Assembly: GCF_000226115.1 (NCBI RefSeq)
Contig: NC_016459.1
Span: 4,222,501-4,286,500 of the forward strand
Source: Thermothielavioides terrestris NRRL 8126
Taxonomy: Eukaryota; Ascomycota; Sordariomycetes; Sordariales; Chaetomiaceae
Direction: 5' to 3'
DNA: 64,000 nt
Of the stretch, positions 21,366 to 30,324 are shown piece after piece; the stretch's first letter is position 1, and each line of letters begins with the position of its first letter. The notes beneath the pieces were generated by a model. That model ran no database searches. It saw nothing but the letters and a program-made list of their open reading frames with translations, and was not told the origin of the DNA. The translations under genes and the position numbers were made by a program.

Positions 21366-22554
21366 ACGGCAGGATTGTCCGACGCGGGACAAACTCGTAG
21401 ACCCCGAGTGTGATAACAGCAGCCGGGGATGGACCTCATTCAGTGTATCGGCCTCGTCCTAACGACCTTAGTGGTCATTCTTGGTTGTTAGTTGCGAACG
21501 TGTGATTTTCCGCAGCCAAGTCGAAGTGGCACACGTCATGGGAATATGACCAGCGTTGCCTCCACCCACGTCGTGGCATTCCGTATGCTGGTTCTCTAGA
21601 GCGCTCGGTGAGGGAGCCGCTTAAGCTGTCGTCGAGAACGAGGTGCAGGGCGTCAGTCTCGGCTGTGCCTAGGTAGTTCGCACTCAGGCCTCTTGCAAAT
21701 TCACCCCGCGGACGCCCTCCTGTTGCGGAACGTGCCGGACGCACCCCAGGTTGTTCTTGTGCGTTCCTCGAACTGATCTGCCAGTCCTCTGCGCTTGTGA
21801 CGTGTCACGCTGCAGCCTTGGTTCGAGGAGCCAGATGGGAACACACCTTTCACTCAAGAGCCCGTTTCGACACTACATCCAGATCCAACAGTTATGTATC
21901 CAGATACCAACTTCCCCTTGAATAACAGGGCATTACCAATGCCAAACTTTTGGGACACGGGTGAAGTCCCTCATGTCTGCTTCCCGTTCAAGGAGAGGTG
22001 TAAATATTCCATTCGCACCACCAACCGCCACCAAGGCACTCGACAACATCAAATGCAGGGCGAGTTGTCTCTGCCGTCAACCAGTCAGCTTCACCATCCA
22101 TCGTGCGGAGAGTGTCCAGAAAGAGTGGCGAGGCCAATCAAGCCTAACAGGCAGGCTCTGCCATGTGGGCTGCCGGTCCAGAGAATGACGTGCGGGATCG
22201 TCCAGGTCCACGGGTGGCCTTGATGCGCGAAAAGAGAAATCTTACACTCATCACCGCCAAGGATGTCTCCAAGTCGAACCTGCCAAGGTCTTCGGATTCA
22301 AAAATGCTGTAATGAACTGTCTCCCTGGACATCCTAGCGGATTGCTGGGGTGGTAGTTGGCCTCCCCCGCCCCAAACCAGGCTCCCCGAACGAAGACAGG
22401 GACAAGCTCGTTTTGTCAGTGTAGGGATGGACCATAGGTCCATAGCAGGAACATCAGAAAAAACTCGACTCAAGAATAAATGCTATGATGGGCGGCAAGC
22501 ACTTCAGCAGCAAATCAATAGCAGAGTCGGACTCGGTCTTTTCCCATGTTTTTC
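21366..22554. other. intergenic, unrecognised, probably repeat debris
   Basis: The stretch follows the chromodomain relic. Short coding-like pieces occur (for example FWDTGEVPHVCFPFKERC near 21930-22000), but none extends far or matches a family I know. It may be further transposon debris or a decayed gene. Confidence 0.3.
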
Positions 22555-22747
22555 CCTTTTTTTTTATTTTTTTATTTATTTATTTTTATTTTATTTTTTT
22601 TTTTGGGCGCGCGCGCGCGTGCGTGTGCGTGTGCGTGTGCGTGCGTGTGTGTGTGCGTGTGTGTGTGCGTGTGTGCGTGTGCGTGTGTGTGTGTGTGCGT
22701 GTGTGTGTGCGTGTGTTTGGGGGGGGGGGGGGGGGGGTTTGGGGGGG
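22555..22747. repeat. poly-T, alternating purine-pyrimidine tract, poly-G
   Basis: A T-rich run (22555-22604) is followed by about 110 bp of strictly alternating G/Y sequence (GCGC then GTGTGC repeats, 22607-22716) and by G-runs (19 Gs from about 22719, then 7 Gs at 22741). Alternating GC/GT is the classic Z-DNA-forming type, and the G-runs could form G-quadruplexes. Confidence 0.9.
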
Positions 22748-23139
22748 AAGGGGGTGAAGGAAAGAGAAGGGCTGGTTTGACACAATCCAGGAGACATAGA
22801 CGACCTGGCTTGACCACATCAGTAAGCGACGCGAATCCAGGTACACACGCGCCTTTGCATGGACCGAAAGGAGCACAATCGAAGACAGCAAGACCTCACG
22901 ATGAGGGAATTCAACCTCATTTCCATGCAAAGTCAACCAAGGTATAAGTACATCGCTGCCCATCCATCCATCGCTGGGTGCGACAGAGTCACGGGGGATC
23001 ACCGCCATTCACACGATGTCATCTACCGCTTGTTGCTAACCCCTTTAAACCCCCCTAAACCCAAGTTTTCCGATCCCAACCCAGGTCATCCGATCAGATA
23101 CCGTTAAGCCATGATGAAATATACCGGTCAATTCCTGGT
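22748..23139. other. intergenic, no feature seen
   Basis: This lies between the simple-sequence tract and a coiled-coil relic. No gene or RNA was recognised. Confidence 0.4.
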
Positions 23140-23366
23140 CCAGGTCGGAGGGCCTCCGAGACTGCGCAGGCCACGCCAGTGATCTGCTCGTCGTAGCATC
23201 TCCAAATCTGCAGCAGTAACATGGTCTTCTGTCTGGAGTAGCCGGCGTGTGTCGGCCACCAACCGTTCCTGCTCCTCCATAGCAGCGCGTTCCATCTCGG
23301 CCTGCGTCTTCGCTGCCTCTAACTAGAGGGCCACCGCACGCAGCCTCCCGGCGGCACCGAGCCCCT
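23130..23366 (-). pseudogene. coiled-coil C-terminal fragment, possibly transposase tail
   Basis: Directly after the eIF3e stop on the minus strand, one frame reads EEGLGAAGRLRAVAL, a TAG, then LEAAKTQAEMERAAMEEQER, LVADTRRLLQTEDHVTAADL and EMLRRADHWRGLRSLGGPP, ending soon after. It is heptad-like, rich in Glu, Arg and Ala, and interrupted by one TAG where Gln would fit. It resembles the helical tails of fungal DDE transposases, but I cannot name the family. It has no start, so it is a fragment. Confidence 0.35.
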
Positions 23367-23367
23367 C

Positions 23368-24777
23368 CTATCTCGCAATGGCCGCGCTGAGGACCTGCGT
23401 CCGGAAGAAGCCGCCCTTGGTCTTCTCGATCACCTGCTGGTACACCGAGCTTGGCGGGTGGTTCATGACCACCGTCCCCTCCTTATAGTCGATCTTTGCG
23501 TCAAGCCGGGTGTCGCGGATCAGGTTGACGATCCACTTCTCGGCGGCGTCGGCGCTCAGGCCCAGGCGGGCGCTGAGGTCCTTGAGCGAGATGCGGGCGT
23601 GGATCTTGCAGTAGCTCTCGAAGATGAGGTGCCGCGCCGAGTCGACGAAGCTGTCGGCGTGCGCGAGCAGGAAGAAGTCGCTGCGCAGCACCTCCTCGGC
23701 CAGCACGAGCTGGCGCTGCGCCTCCTCAAAGTCGAAGTCGATGCACAGCGCGTGCACGAACCGGGTGACGGGGTCCTGGTACTCGTACGCCTCCTGCTTG
23801 ACGATGCGCACCACGTCCTTCATCTGCTTCTGGTGCACGCCGGGGTTCTTGGCGCGGCCGCGGTTGGTGATGACGGCCACGGTCAGGTACCGCAGGATCC
23901 AGGCGCAGTTGGCCTGGATCGTGTTGACGTAGCCGGCGCTGAAGAAGAGGTCGAGGATGGGCTCGCGCGCCTTCTCGAAGTTGAAGAGCGGGAAGAGGGC
24001 CCAGTGGATCAGCGCGGTCCGGTGTTGCAGCTGCGCCAGCGGGTTCTGCGACAGCTTCGAGTCGATCGTCTCGCGCACCTTCTGCAGCTCCTCCATGGCC
24101 GACTCCCAGTTCATGGTGAGGATCTCGCAGGCCAGCCGACCCCACGTGGCGTACGTCACCTTGTCGTTGTCGGTGGACAGCACGCGGAAGCGGTAGAGCA
24201 TCTCGGAGGCGTCGGCGTAGTTTCCGCAGCTGTATTGGAGGTTGCCGAGGTCGAAGAGCGCGTTGACCATCTCGATCGTGACCTGTCACCAGCCGGCCGT
24301 CAGCAACCAGCACGACATGCACAGGCGGCGACTCCGCAACTAGCATACCTCGTGTTCCCGTTTCAAGAATTCCAAGTTGGCGACCTTGTCGCTGCGCAGG
24401 TTGTTGACCACGTCGTCCCGCTCCAGAAGCTCGATGATCTTGCTCGTCTCCTGCTCGTACTTCTGCAGCTGGCTGAAGACCCTCTGCTTCTTGTTGGCGA
24501 ACTCGGCGGGCGGCTCCTTAAGGCCCTCCAGCTCGCAGTGGAGGTCGGCCACGTAGTCTGTCATGTTGGTCTTCTTGAGCAGCGCGTACTTGGCCTGTGT
24601 GATCTCGCGCGCCTTGGCGTCGTCCTTGACCTCTCCGCGCTCCTCGTCGACTAGTTGGCTGGCACTGAACTCGAGCAGCGGGAAAATCATGTGGCGGTCG
24701 AGGTGCTGAGCGAGCTTGAGCACTAGGTCGTACTGGGACAGCGAGGTGCCGCCATTGGCGGTCGGTGCGGAAGCCAT
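23368..24777 (-). CDS. INT6: eukaryotic translation initiation factor 3 subunit E
   Basis: Exons 24349-24777 and 23368-24282 with a 66-bp intron (GTATGC...GACAG) encode 447 aa. The N-terminal eIF3e domain shows [17 protein letters not shown] near residue 25 and [15 protein letters not shown]. The TPR-like middle includes WASH-type repeats ([14 protein letters not shown]). The C-terminal PCI domain (about 240-420) contains [20 protein letters not shown] and the winged-helix piece [20 protein letters not shown]. These are typical of eIF3e/INT6, a subunit of the eIF3 complex that bridges the 40S ribosome and mRNA. The length matches the family. The start at 24777 gives [10 protein letters not shown]; an upstream in-frame codon would only add low-complexity sequence. 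Confidence 0.95.
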
Positions 24778-25306
24778 GGTTGTCGTCGCGGGGGGAGTGC
24801 ACCTGGCAAGGTGAAGAGGATGGAGGAGATGGGTATCAGTGAGTTGTTGCGCCAAAGGAAAGCGCCGTCAAGCAACTTCTTTGTTGGATATGATATGTGG
24901 ATCGCTCGGCCAGGCGAAAGTCGGCAGTCGGAGGCGCAGGGGGGAGGACGGGAAAAGGCCGACGACGATGTGCACCACCAATTTTCGTTGGCGGTTGTCT
25001 CGATTCTGTGGTGGAATCTTTGGTGGGGTCAAAAATTGGAAACTGTGATCCTGCAGTGGGTGGATGCGGGCAGCATGCCAAGCGCCAAGCCAGCCCGGAA
25101 CTGGAAGTGGGTGCCAGCACAACGTCAGTGCACCGGCGAATCATTCTGCCGCCCACCGACATTTTACAGTGGAGCTCCTGGGTAGCCGGATCGGGAAGGC
25201 GGTTAGGAATCGCAAGAAGAATCATCGCGACGGACAGACACGCAGCCGCCCGTTCGGGGTTTCCGCAGCCTCAACAACAACAACAACAACCACCGCAACT
25301 GCGACA
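24778..25306. promoter_or_regulatory. divergent promoter region of eIF3e and mL49
   Basis: The 529 bp between the two start codons must carry both promoters. An ACA/CAA-rich leader (25270-25305) precedes the mL49 ATG. No specific site was recognised. Confidence 0.4.
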
Positions 25307-26099
25307 ATGTTGCGCCCCGCTGCCCTGGTCCGGGCATTCGCCGCCCCGTCGCGGCGGCTGTTGCAGCAACTCCCCGCGTTCACCGTCCCTCTCGCCAGCC
25401 GCCGCTCCCTCGCAACAACAGCTTCCTCCACCACGACGACCACAACACCACCACCGCCGCCACAGCAACAACCAGCCTCGGCCTCATCGCCATCGTCATC
25501 ATCACCCCAGACCGCGAAGACAGCCCCTGAACCGCAACCAGCCCCACCACAACCCGCAACCCCTTCCGCCGCTGCCGCCGGGGCTACCGGCCGCGCGGCC
25601 CTGCCCTTCCACATCTCCCGCACCCCGTCCAACCGGCTAGCCATCTACCACCGCTCCAAGCGCGGTGGCAACCTCAAGCAGACCGTGATAAAGAAGGTGG
25701 AGGGCGACCGGGCCGCGTTCCGGGAGCTCCTGACGCAGGCGCTGACCAGCGCGGAGGAGGGGGCGGAGAAGGAGGAGGAGGAGCAGGGGCCGGGGGGGAA
25801 GGACACGGCCACGGACACGACCGAGGCCAAGGACAAGGGCAAGAAGGCCAAGGCGAAGGAGTTGGTCAAGTTGAATCCTGTGACTGGGCATGTGGTTGTT
25901 TCGGTACGTTCTTTCTGTCGTTCTGTTCCTTTTTTTCCCCTTTCTTCTTCTGCGCTGTGTTGGTTGGCGTATTCGCCGAGTTGCTCGGTTGGGTGGGGAC
26001 GCGTGAAAACCTATGGCATCGTGCTAACGGGGTATGATGATGAACCAGGGCCATCGCAGGGTGTGGGTAAAGAACTTCATTGAGAAGCTGGGTTTTTAG
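25307..26099 (+). CDS. IMG2: mitochondrial large ribosomal subunit protein mL49 (IMG2-type)
   Basis: Exons 25307-25903 and 26049-26099 with a 145-bp intron give 215 aa. The N terminus MLRPAALVRAFAAPSRRLLQ is Arg-rich, lacks acids and looks like a mitochondrial presequence. A Thr/Pro/Gln-rich linker follows (about 45-95). The core starts LPFHISRTPSNRLAIYHRSK, then RGGNLKQTVIKKVEGDRAAF and TGHVVVS, and ends GHRRVWVKNFIEKLGF in the 17-codon last exon. That combination is the mL49/Img2 fold of the mitoribosome. Between the two conserved blocks there is an acidic and Lys-rich insertion (about residues 147-187) that the family does not require. Confidence 0.92.
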
Positions 26100-26832
26100 A
26101 AAGGGGATGGGGGGGTTAGACCCAGTGGGATCGGCCGTTGGGATGAGGACGGCAGGGAAGCTCTGTCGTCAAGCAGCCGAGGGGACCTGCGTTGGAGGCA
26201 GACCGTGGCCGGTCTGTAAGCTAGCCAAGCGGCAAGAGGTCGGTGCCTCGTGCGAACCCGAAGGAGGTCAAAACTCTCTTGCCGGCATCGAGCCACAGGC
26301 GGCGTGTACGATGGACTGTGAGGACTGGAACATGATAGAGGGTAACCTTACAGGGGCGCCGTTGGGCGCCCCTTCCCTGGGCAGAGGGAGAGGCTCGTGT
26401 ACAAATACAACCCGTGTAAAACCGCTGTCGGCATCACTTGCACTGCGCCCGGATCCTCTCATACCAGAGAGACCCGTGCGCAATTCCAACTTCAACGGCG
26501 CCTGTGCATTCATTTCAAGGGTTGAAACAAGCAGAGCAACCAGCCAGCAACATCAAGCAATGAACAAGCGTCCGTTTGAGTATAGTACTACGCACGCCAT
26601 GGCACTACCCCCCTTCCTTCTATGTCATCCAACCCATCATTTTCCACCACACAAACGGATACATACACGCTGCCAAGGCGGTAAACCAGCAACATCCTCC
26701 AGCTCCTCAACCTTTAACGCGCCATTGCCCCAGGACCCGACAACAGTCTATGCGAAAATCTCAACGCGCTCGCTACCCAACGCCCAGAAGCCAACGGAGA
26801 ATTCCTCTATCCGCCTCACCATCAAGGTCCCG
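26100..26832. other. intergenic between convergent mL49 and SWI1-type gene
   Basis: This is the 3' region of both genes. No coding frame, repeat or RNA was recognised. Confidence 0.4.
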
Positions 26833-29800
26833 TCAATCACCCATTCGGGCATATTCCACCAAGTTCGCCAGGATGCCCTCCTTGGCCCACTCCTGCGCCT
26901 GCATCTGCAGCGCGCTGAGCACACCTTCCTTGGCCGGAAGAACGCCGGGCGGAATACCACCTGCTCCAGTGGGGTCGCTCGGGTCGCGCGCCTTTTCGGT
27001 CAGCCGCTTGAGGATGCTGAAGGCCAGCGAAATGATGTAGACGAGGTCGGGATCCCGCTTAGGCTGCCCCCGCTGCTGGCCGCCGCCAGTCCTGACAGGC
27101 GGGCCTTCGAATTGGGCACTGAGCTGCCGGCCCAGCTGGAAAAGGTTTTGAGCGAACCCGTTGCCGGAGGCGAGCCAGGCGCGCGTGACGCCACTTTCAA
27201 AGCCGGGTGCTAATCCCGCCATAATGTCGGCGGCGAGGAGTCCTTGCATCAAGAGCGGCTTGCGTGCCTCGACCAAAGGCGGGAGGTTCATGCCGCGGTG
27301 ATCCCGCAAGTGGTCCGGGATGGGAGATACGGCGAGGCAGAATGAGCGAGTAAGGAGCTCGTATGGAAGCGATGAGTTGACCACAGCATCGGCAGCGAAG
27401 ACGGTCGCGTAATACGTTCGGTTCGGTTCGTCCCTCGCCAGCAACTTAGCAAGGCAATCGACAGCGTGAGGAAGGTATGGGTGCAGAGCCGGATCGTAGG
27501 GGGAGAAAAAGAGCGTGCCGTCTGTCAAAGCTGGCCCTGGCGTTGGTGCGAAAGCGAGCAGGAACTGCAGCAGGCAAAACGCCTGCTCTCGGCCAGGTAT
27601 CTCCACCGAGCTTGCAATGTTCGACAGGAGCGTGACCAGATCCTTCATCAGATCTAGCGTGTCGACGTGAGTCCGGAGGAGCATCTCACGAGTGCCGAGA
27701 TACCTAATCACGACACAGAGGAAGCGGACAACGGTTTCGTCCGCTAGACTAGCATGGTTCTCTTCCCGCCAGGAGAGGTTTCGGAGGACGGTGGTGATGC
27801 AAATGAGCCGGTCCACTGCGCGGTCCAGCGCATAGGCCTGAGAACCGAAGGCATGTACTTTACGTAGGGCAAGCCTTTCGATCCGGCAGGCGCGGACGAC
27901 CTCCTCGTAGGGGGTGATGGTGATTTCGTTCGACGCCTCCTCGGAATTCTCAACCAAGAGGTCGAGCTGCTCCTCGGCGCACTCGATAAGGGCCTCCACC
28001 AATTCATCGCAGTGCCGGAGATCGATCTGGGGGATGGGGACCGGCTGCGTGGGGCTAACGAAATAGTAATCACTCGACGTTAAGGACGCCAGAGTATCCA
28101 GGGCCAGTCGGACCTCGCCGTGTATGCCGCTCTGGATGCTCTTGGTGAGCGCATGGATGTCGACGTTTCCAAAATCGATCGGGAGGGGGACATCGATCTT
28201 GGATCTCAGCAGCTCGTCGCCGATCTTCCAGAGGGCGCCCACGTCGAGGCCGCCGTATGTCGTAATCTCCCGGGAACAAGGCATGTACTCGTCCGGGTTC
28301 GTCGCGAACGGTGCTGGGAACTTCAGCGAATTGGTCGCGTCGTCAGCCATCCCCTGGTTCTCGGGGTGGGCAGAGCCGGGGAGGGAAAGCGTTCCCGCCT
28401 TGCTCTGCGCAGGAGAAGGGAGAGGGAACTCCTCCGCCGTGGGCGTGGGCTGGACACTTCTCGACAAGCTATTGCGGGTGTGTCCTGGACCTGAGAGCAT
28501 GGGCTGCTGGCCAGGGGGAGGCTGAGAAGAGGGGAACCCATTGACACCGGACTGCTGGGGCCCGGACGGCTTGACAGGGGACTGCATCTGGCCTACGTGC
28601 ATCTGTGGTTGCTGCCCTGGTTGCATCATCTGTCCTGCAGGCATCCCTTTTGTCGGGGCGCCCTGTTGCTGTAGATTGTGGGCGTTCGCCATTGCTCCTT
28701 GTTGTTGTAGGCGCATCTTCTGCGCGGTCCAGAGTTCTTCATATTTAAGCAGATTTCGTTCGTAGATGGCCTTGAGTTGTTGGGAAGCGGCGGGAATCTG
28801 GGGAGGCGCAAAGCCCATAATCTGCGCAACTTGGAGCCAGCTATTCGACTGTGTCGCATTGCGGTATCCTGCGAGCTTGTTGAAAACGACCTGGAACAGG
28901 TTGTAGAGCGGGATCGGGCGGCCGTCGACGACCGGATGCGGATCAAGGGGAAGGCCTTTCGAGTTCATGAACGCCGATAGGTGCTTCATGAACTGTTCCG
29001 GAGAGGGTAGCCGAGCCATGGCGTGCTGAGGGCCTCCGGCCTGCGGTCTCATCGCGCCCGGCGGCATCTGACCGTTGGGAACGCCAGGCCTCGGGGCCAT
29101 CATGTTCCGGGCCTGCGCCTGCGCCTGCGCCTGTGCCTGAGCTTGTGCCTGAGCCTGCGCTTGCGCTTGCGCTTGCGCTTGAGCCTGGTTGGGATTGGGT
29201 TGCCCTTGCATCATGTTCTGGGCGCCCATTTGCTGCATCTGCAAGCTTGTCCGCTGCGCTTGTTGCTGCAGCTGCATCTGGTAGATAAGCTTCTGCTGCT
29301 CCAATGCATTCCGAGGTTGTTGCGCCATGTGCGGCGGGAACATCATGTTCGTCATCTGGCCGGGCATCTGGCCCGGCATCTGTCCGCCCATCTGTCCGCC
29401 CATCTGTCCGGCCATCTGCCCGGGTATCTGCCCTTGCAGTTGTCCCGGTAACTGCCCCGGCATCTGGCCTGCCATTTGTCCTGGCATCAGCTGTCCCACC
29501 ATCTGGCCAGGCATTTGACCCGCCATCTGTCCGGGCAGTTGTCCAGGCATCTGGCCAGCCATCTGCTGTAACTGCGGAGGTATTTGCCCCATCTGCCCTG
29601 GCATCTGCGCCATCTGTTGGGACATCATCTGGCCAGGCATTGAGCTCGGGGTCGGGGGTGGCCGTGCGGGGGACTGAGCGGCCGACGCCGCGAACTGAGG
29701 ATTGAAGTTTTGTGGGAAAGCGTTCTGCTGCATGAACGGTTGTGGCGTGCCGCCATGGTCGGAGGTTATTGGAGACGTTTGCGGGAACTGTGGCGCGGCG

Positions 29801-30324
29801 GGGGAGAAAGGGTGCGGAGACGTCGATGCGACGCGCTGTGGAACGCTGCCCGGACGCATTTGGTTCGCCATGATGGGTGACGGCGTCGCGTTCGACGAGC
29901 CGTTTGGTTGAAGGTGTGGATACGGCGAAGGCTGGCCGGAGGGTTGTTGTTGCGACATGCCCGGCTGCGGGAAGCCGGGGAAGCCCGATTGCTGCGGCGT
30001 TTCGGCGCGCGAGGTCGGGAGCATGCCCGGCGCCGGACGCGGTGACTGGTTCATGCCATCCTCCCTCGGTCTAGGTCGCTTAGAAGGAATGACGGAATTG
30101 GTCTGGTACATCGGGTTGGGAAACGAAGGCGACGCATTGCGCATGGGACCGTTGGGCATGACCATCTGCTGGGGATTCGCGAACTGCGCGTTGAATTGGG
30201 CAGGACTGCCCATGTAGGAGGAGGGATCCATCATGGCGCCGGCGATTGCGGAGGGGTCGTTGATGTGGGGGAAGCCGTTGCCATTGTGATTGGGGACGGC
30301 GGCCTCGTTGATCCAGGAGCTCAT
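26833..30324 (-). CDS. SWI1: SWI/SNF chromatin-remodelling subunit with ARID domain (Swi1 type)
   Basis: A single exon of 1163 aa starts at MSSWINEA (30322-30324). The N-terminal about 435 residues are disordered and rich in Gln, Met, Pro and Gly. They include a Gly-Gln-Met/Leu repeat (about 228-325) and an (Ala-Gln)n run (about 376-405). The ARID/BRIGHT domain follows (about 438-530), with EQFMKHLSAFMNSKG, PLYNLFQVVFNKLAGYRN, SWLQVAQIMGF and LKAIYERNLLKYEELW. The C-terminal armadillo-like part (about 640-1160) contains TTYGGLDVGALWKIGDELL and LLRTHVDTLDLMKDLVTLLS, as in fungal Swi1. It should act in the nucleus as the DNA-contacting, activator-binding subunit of SWI/SNF. The low-complexity N terminus resembles prion-like domains known for yeast Swi1. 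Confidence 0.9.
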   Translation of the reverse strand: MSSWINEAAVPNHNGNGFPHINDPSAIAGAMMDPSSYMGSPAQFNAQFANPQQMVMPNGPMRNASPSFPNPMYQTNSVIPSKRPRPREDGMNQSPRPAPGMLPTSRAETPQQSGFPGFPQPGMSQQQPSGQPSPYPHLQPNGSSNATPSPIMANQMRPGSVPQRVASTSPHPFSPAAPQFPQTSPITSDHGGTPQPFMQQNAFPQNFNPQFAASAAQSPARPPPTPSSMPGQMMSQQMAQMPGQMGQIPPQLQQMAGQMPGQLPGQMAGQMPGQMVGQLMPGQMAGQMPGQLPGQLQGQIPGQMAGQMGGQMGGQMPGQMPGQMTNMMFPPHMAQQPRNALEQQKLIYQMQLQQQAQRTSLQMQQMGAQNMMQGQPNPNQAQAQAQAQAQAQAQAQAQAQAQAQARNMMAPRPGVPNGQMPPGAMRPQAGGPQHAMARLPSPEQFMKHLSAFMNSKGLPLDPHPVVDGRPIPLYNLFQVVFNKLAGYRNATQSNSWLQVAQIMGFAPPQIPAASQQLKAIYERNLLKYEELWTAQKMRLQQQGAMANAHNLQQQGAPTKGMPAGQMMQPGQQPQMHVGQMQSPVKPSGPQQSGVNGFPSSQPPPGQQPMLSGPGHTRNSLSRSVQPTPTAEEFPLPSPAQSKAGTLSLPGSAHPENQGMADDATNSLKFPAPFATNPDEYMPCSREITTYGGLDVGALWKIGDELLRSKIDVPLPIDFGNVDIHALTKSIQSGIHGEVRLALDTLASLTSSDYYFVSPTQPVPIPQIDLRHCDELVEALIECAEEQLDLLVENSEEASNEITITPYEEVVRACRIERLALRKVHAFGSQAYALDRAVDRLICITTVLRNLSWREENHASLADETVVRFLCVVIRYLGTREMLLRTHVDTLDLMKDLVTLLSNIASSVEIPGREQAFCLLQFLLAFAPTPGPALTDGTLFFSPYDPALHPYLPHAVDCLAKLLARDEPNRTYYATVFAADAVVNSSLPYELLTRSFCLAVSPIPDHLRDHRGMNLPPLVEARKPLLMQGLLAADIMAGLAPGFESGVTRAWLASGNGFAQNLFQLGRQLSAQFEGPPVRTGGGQQRGQPKRDPDLVYIISLAFSILKRLTEKARDPSDPTGAGGIPPGVLPAKEGVLSALQMQAQEWAKEGILANLVEYARMGD

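Noticed and set aside
22427..22947. Open frames through the GT/GC tract encoding Val-Cys-Ala or His-Thr repeats
   Set aside because: Simple-sequence artefacts present in several frames at once.
23458..24654. 398-codon plus-strand frame opposite eIF3e
   Set aside because: It spans the eIF3e intron on the other strand and is composed of Val/Leu/Glu/Arg shadows of PCI-domain codons.
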